64,000 nt of DNA. Source: Hyaloscypha bicolor E. Lineage: Eukaryota; Ascomycota; Leotiomycetes; Helotiales; Hyaloscyphaceae. The stretch covers positions 1,371,353-1,435,352 of the forward strand of contig NW_020194620.1 in assembly GCF_002865645.1 (NCBI RefSeq), read 5' to 3'. The notes under the pieces were generated by a model that had not been told where the DNA came from, did not search any database, and saw only the letters and a list, made by a program, of their open reading frames with translations. A program made the translations under genes and the position numbers. Positions 60,030 through 64,000 of the stretch are shown here, one piece after another. The first letter of the stretch is position 1; each line of letters opens with the position of its first letter.

Positions 60030-60032
<3 letters not shown>

Positions 60033-60049
60033 TTCAATTATTTTACCAG

Positions 60050-61570
60050 ATCTTTTAAATAATAGCTATTTTAAATAATACTAGAATATTATATAATATC
60101 TTATAATACTCTCTAGACTAGAAGAAATATCTAGAGCCGAGTTTTAAAAGTTAAATAGAAAAGCTTTAAATTATAGTATAAGAGATTAATTACTATAAAG
60201 AGTTATATCTAAAATATACTTATCTCGGCTTATTATTAATAATTAAAAGCAAAAAGAGATTATTATTAAAGAGCTATATAATAAGATTAGATATACTAGA
60301 AAAGAAAGTACTTTTTACTTAATAGCTAGCTATTATTACTAGAGAAATTACTATAACTATATATAAAAGTATATTAGTATCTATAAAGTCTATTAGTATA
60401 AGAGTAAAAGAAGATAAGAAGAAGCTTTATATCTAATAAAAGCTATATTTCTTTTCTATTACCTTAAAATTAATATAGTTAAACTACTAGACTATAAAAG
60501 ATATAACTTATTAATTATTATTAGAGATAACTTCTTAGAATAGATTAAAGCTAGACTATTAAAGAACCTAACTAGTAAGAAGATTACTAAGTTTATTTGG
60601 GAAGAAATTATTTATAGATATAGTTTATTTAAATAGCTTAAGGTAAATAGCAGATCGGAATTTAAAAAAGTAGTAATTTAAAAACTTAATAAGTTAGGAA
60701 TTAATAGAATTATTATTTTAGCCTATAATTCCAAAAGAAATAATATAATTAAGAAATGGTATTAATTAATTATTTAAGTACTTATTATACTTATAATAGA
60801 TAAAAAGAAGCCTTAAATAGATTTGCTATTATATATTCTATTTACTAATTAAGTTACTATATATAGATTAACTAGATTTACTTCTTTTTATATAGTCTAT
60901 AATAAAGAAGCTATATTACTTATAGAAATATACTTTCTAATCTAGAGAATACTTGAATAAAATAAAGTTTATAATAGAAAAACGCTTCTAGAAATATATA
61001 TAAAGTAAATACAAATAAGAAATAAAAATATTAAAGAAGCCAGAATAAAAAGAAATAGATAATACTAAGAGGAAAAGAAGTAATTTAATACTATCTATTA
61101 GATTTACTTAAAGCCTATTTCCGAAAAGAATCTAGTTCTTATATATAATATTAAATTAATAGATTAAGACAAGTTAAGAAATATAAAGCTATTATATTAC
61201 TAGTTTGGCCTATATAAAGTAAGATATACGAATTAACTAAAAGAATACTATATACTAGAAAAGCTTAATAATACTATATTCTAAAGAATATATATCGGGA
61301 ATTAACTTAAGTAATTTATTAAAAGAAATGAATTCTGGTACTTCTTTAAAAACAAAGTTAATAATAAGTATATACCTATAAATAAGTATTTTAAAATAGA
61401 TATAGAACTAGAAAAGAAAGTAGTTATAGAATACTATAAGCAAAATAATATTTAGAAGATTAAGAAAGCTACTAGTATTATTATATATATTCCAGAATTA
61501 CTAGAATTAGAAAAAGTAAAATATATCTCCTTTATAAAGAACTAGAAAAAAGTATCTAATAATAGGAACT
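60050..61570 (+). pseudogene. Gypsy integrase, copy 2
   Basis: H2C2 region (YYQRNYYNYIQKYISI-like, 60335-60400) with YQYKSKRR. The core has DYKRYNLLIIIRDNF, ITKFIWEEIIYRY and VNSRSEFKKVV. KLGINRIIILAY follows, then the KKWY place of the usual ERWH box, where Glu is Lys and the active site is lost. The C-terminal part reads ARIKRNRQY-like sequence, ISEKNLVLIYNIKL and LYKVRYTN. Stops mostly at Gln/Trp. Confidence 0.75.
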
Positions 61571-63480
61571 TTTCTTAACCCGAAATAAAGCTTATTATTT
61601 TCGATTCTTTATATATTTTTTATTTTATTTTTTCTAATTATTATTTATAGCCTTTAAAGAATATTATTATTAGATTACTATTCTGGAAATTAGATAAGCT
61701 TTATTATTACTTATTTCTTACTATTATATAATTATTATTACTAGATAGTATTTTTAATATAAGATTCTATTACTAGATCTTAGGAATTAAATACAAATTA
61801 TTTCTTTTAATATAAAAATTAATAAGAGATTAAAAGGTTACTTTATAAACTCTTAATTCCGAACTATAGTAATAAATAGTAATTATATTTAGAAATAGAG
61901 AAAGAAGAGAAGAAAAAAGGAAGCCTTTTATATATATCTTACTAAACTAGAAATCTTTTAGAAGCTCTACTTGCCTTTTTAATTAGCTATTTTTGCGGCT
62001 TATACTAGTCTAAAGCTTAATTATAATATCTATAGATCTTGACTTTAACTTAAACTACTATTATAAGTTTACTTATAATATTCAAATAAATTTCCTAATT
62101 AGAAGTTATATATAAATAGAATAACTAAACTAGAAGCCCTATAAGAGAAAAAGAAAACCTTATTAAACCTAATAATTATTTCCGAAAGTATTTAATAATA
62201 TATAATTCTAGGAATCTCTTAGATATTAGATAAACTAGATCTGCCTATTTAAAGCTTATCTTATATTAGAAAATTTACTTTTTCTTTAATATAATTATAA
62301 TTACTTTTAAAACTTATATCGAGATTTAATTAATATATTATATATTTCTACTTTTATATAGAAGGAATTTCTTTTATATAGAATTCATTTTCTGACTAAA
62401 ATATTATTTTATTACCGGAAACTAATTACTTCTTTAAAAAGCTAATATAATTTAATAATTCTTATTATTAATCTATTTCTTGCTATTAAATATTATCTAA
62501 ATAATTCCTATATTCTTAATACTAATTTAGAATATCTAATCTTTCTATATTTTATATTAACTTTAATATTAATTATTTCAAACTTAATAATAGTACTATA
62601 AACCCTATTTATACTATCTTATAATTCTTCTTTTTATATATTTCAATACCTTTAATATTATCTTTATAGATATAGATATTATTTTAAAGTTCTAACTAAC
62701 TAAATAGTTTTATACTATATAAAATCGACTTTAATAAATACTAAATAAATATAATTAGCTTTTGAAAGAGATATAAATTAGTTTTAGAAGAAGTAATATC
62801 TTATTCTAAGTTATTTCTTAATTCTATTATTCTAACTTCTTTTTTATTAATACTTACTTTATATTTTTCTAATATTTTTAATATATTTATATATTTTATC
62901 TTTTATATATTTCCTATATTATTTCTTTTCTTTTATATTATTCTTTAAGTTAATAGAGATATCTTTAAATAAATAGAGAATTGAAATATATTTATATTAT
63001 AAAAATTTTATTATTTTCTTTTATATTTTAATACTTTAGATATTACTATTATATTTATATTTCTATTATATTATCTTTTTATTTTTCTATTATTACTATT
63101 TAATTTAATCTGCCTTAATTATTTCCTAGATTATATTTCCTTAAATATATATATTTATATTCTTTTTTATAATAGAAGCCTAATTCTATATTTTATCTTT
63201 TATAATTATTTCTAATTTATAATTATATTACTTCAAATATATCTAATTATTATATCTATTTTCTCTATTATATATACTACTATTTTAGCTTTATTTTCTT
63301 ACTAGAAAAAAAGACAAACTCAAATATATATAATATCTTTATATAATTCAAGTCTGTTTTAATTTACTTTTTATTTTAAAATATACTTAAAAGAAATCCT
63401 TATAATTTCGAGAACTTTTAATTCTATAATTTATAACTATTATACTAATAATATCTTTATAATATTTTTAATAATAATAA
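61570..63480. other. Gypsy copy 2 spacer, possible LTR region
   Basis: No frame followed. It includes agagaaagaagagaagaaaa (polypurine-tract-like) at 61898-61917, followed by ttttatatatatc and a somewhat more complex stretch to about 62110. It corresponds to 25400-23480 in copy 1. LTR limits could not be drawn because RIP removes the TG/CA ends. Confidence 0.35.
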
Positions 63481-63481
63481 A

Positions 63482-64000
63482 ATGGCTAAAGAATAAATTC
63501 CTTAAGCTAGTAAAATATAATAGCTAGTTCTTATAAGCTATAGTATTATTAAAAGCCTATAGATTAATAGTATTAAAGTTTAGAGTATTAAAGAAGTTTA
63601 GGTAATTATAAAAGGCCTGCTAATACTAGAAAAGATAGCTATAATTACCGAATTTAATATAAATATTCTAGATAAGCTAAGTAGTATATATAATAAGCTC
63701 TTAAAATAGAAAACCTTTATTAGAGATAGAACTAAATTGGAATTAATTAAGAAGAAGCTAAAGAACTACTAAGCTAATAATAGGAAATTCGAGAATATTA
63801 TTAAAGGCATTTCTAAAAGCAAATAAAAAAAGCTTAATAAAATTAAAACTATAGTAAATAGTCTAGAAATTAAGGATTAGAATAGAATTATATTATATAA
63901 TAAAGCTTTTAGCTAATATATTAATAATATCTGTAATAACCTTAATAAAAATATTTATAAGAAGCTATATTTCCTTTTTAAGGCAAAAGCTTTAGTATAT
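63482..64000 (+). pseudogene. Lys-rich downstream gene of gypsy copy 2, 5' part
   Basis: ATG at 63482 opens MAKE, then stops at Gln-type positions. Readable segments are LLILEKIAIITEFNINILDK, TKLELIKKKLKNY, KSKQKKLNKIKTIVNSL (with one stop) and LNKNIYKKLYFLFKAKALVY, predicted coiled coil. No known family. Continues beyond the window. Copy 1 shows its remainder (20015-18800). Confidence 0.45.
63911..63930. other. Empty site homologous to the Fot insertion point
   Basis: agctaatatattaataatat is continuous here, whereas in gypsy copy 1 the same sequence is split by the Fot element, with TA on both sides (23030-23031 and 20014-20015). It proves the TA duplication. Confidence 0.93.

Larger units (their letters stand above)
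60030..64000 (+). mobile_element. Ty3/gypsy relic, copy 2 (truncated by window end)
   Basis: Matches copy 1 in inverted orientation from 60030 (= 26950) to 64000 (= about 19930), apart from the Fot element, which is absent here. Contains integrase, the spacer with purine-rich tract (61885-61925) and the start of the Lys-rich gene. Everything upstream of integrase is missing at the LINE copy E junction. Confidence 0.85.

Noticed and set aside
1..64000. CRISPR array, tRNA, rRNA, telomere repeats
   Set aside because: Looked for on both strands; repeats present are minisatellites or coding repeats, and no tRNA-like A/B box with clover-leaf or TTAGGG run was seen.

Overview
The window looks like an AT-rich, repeat-only block of a filamentous ascomycete (Pezizomycotina) genome that has been through heavy repeat-induced point mutation (RIP). 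In most of it the dinucleotides CA and TG are almost absent and TA is hugely over-represented, while CG and CC survive. Every recognisable reading frame is broken mainly by TAA/TAG/TGA at places where Gln, Trp or Arg codons are expected. Fungal-type transposon families (Tad-like LINE, Ty3/gypsy, Ty1/copia, Fot1/pogo) support this placement. I see no intact gene, no tRNA or rRNA, no CRISPR array and no telomere repeat.

Layout. 1-3390: AT-rich relic with a 67-bp minisatellite. 3391-6280: a DNA element with ~170-190-bp terminal inverted repeats and a retroviral-type (rve) integrase. 6281-15275: about 9 kb of saturated AT-rich sequence in which I recognise nothing. 15276-18530: a less AT-rich stretch holding the relic of one long (~1,080-codon) unrecognised protein on the minus strand, with a TATA box upstream. 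18780-29136: a minus-strand gypsy element (RT, RNase H, integrase, then a Lys-rich downstream gene) split by a younger Fot1/pogo transposon at 20016-23029. 29137-41330: one old minus-strand Tad-like LINE split by a younger copy of the same family (33821-39914), flanked by a 14-16-bp target duplication. 41331-45050: a minus-strand copia gag-pol relic with a solo-LTR-like insertion at 42015-42495. 45050-50435: AT-rich relics with an LTR-like stretch near 49.1-49.33 kb. 50436-56450: a full-length plus-strand LINE. 56451-59997: a 5'-complete but 3'-lacking LINE in the opposite orientation. 60030-64000: a second gypsy copy, inverted relative to the first and matching it for about 4 kb. This copy carries the empty site that proves the Fot insertion boundaries.

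The genes do not form a pathway. They are successive layers of selfish elements. Judged by degree of RIP, the order is: gypsy, copia and the outer LINE oldest; the two opposed LINEs intermediate; the nested LINE, the rve element and above all the Fot element youngest. The most unusual items are the rve integrase/long-TIR transposon, the unidentified long protein relic, the copy-specific acidic repeat tail on the LINE ORF2 protein, and a probable 29-bp 3' transduction in the nested LINE.
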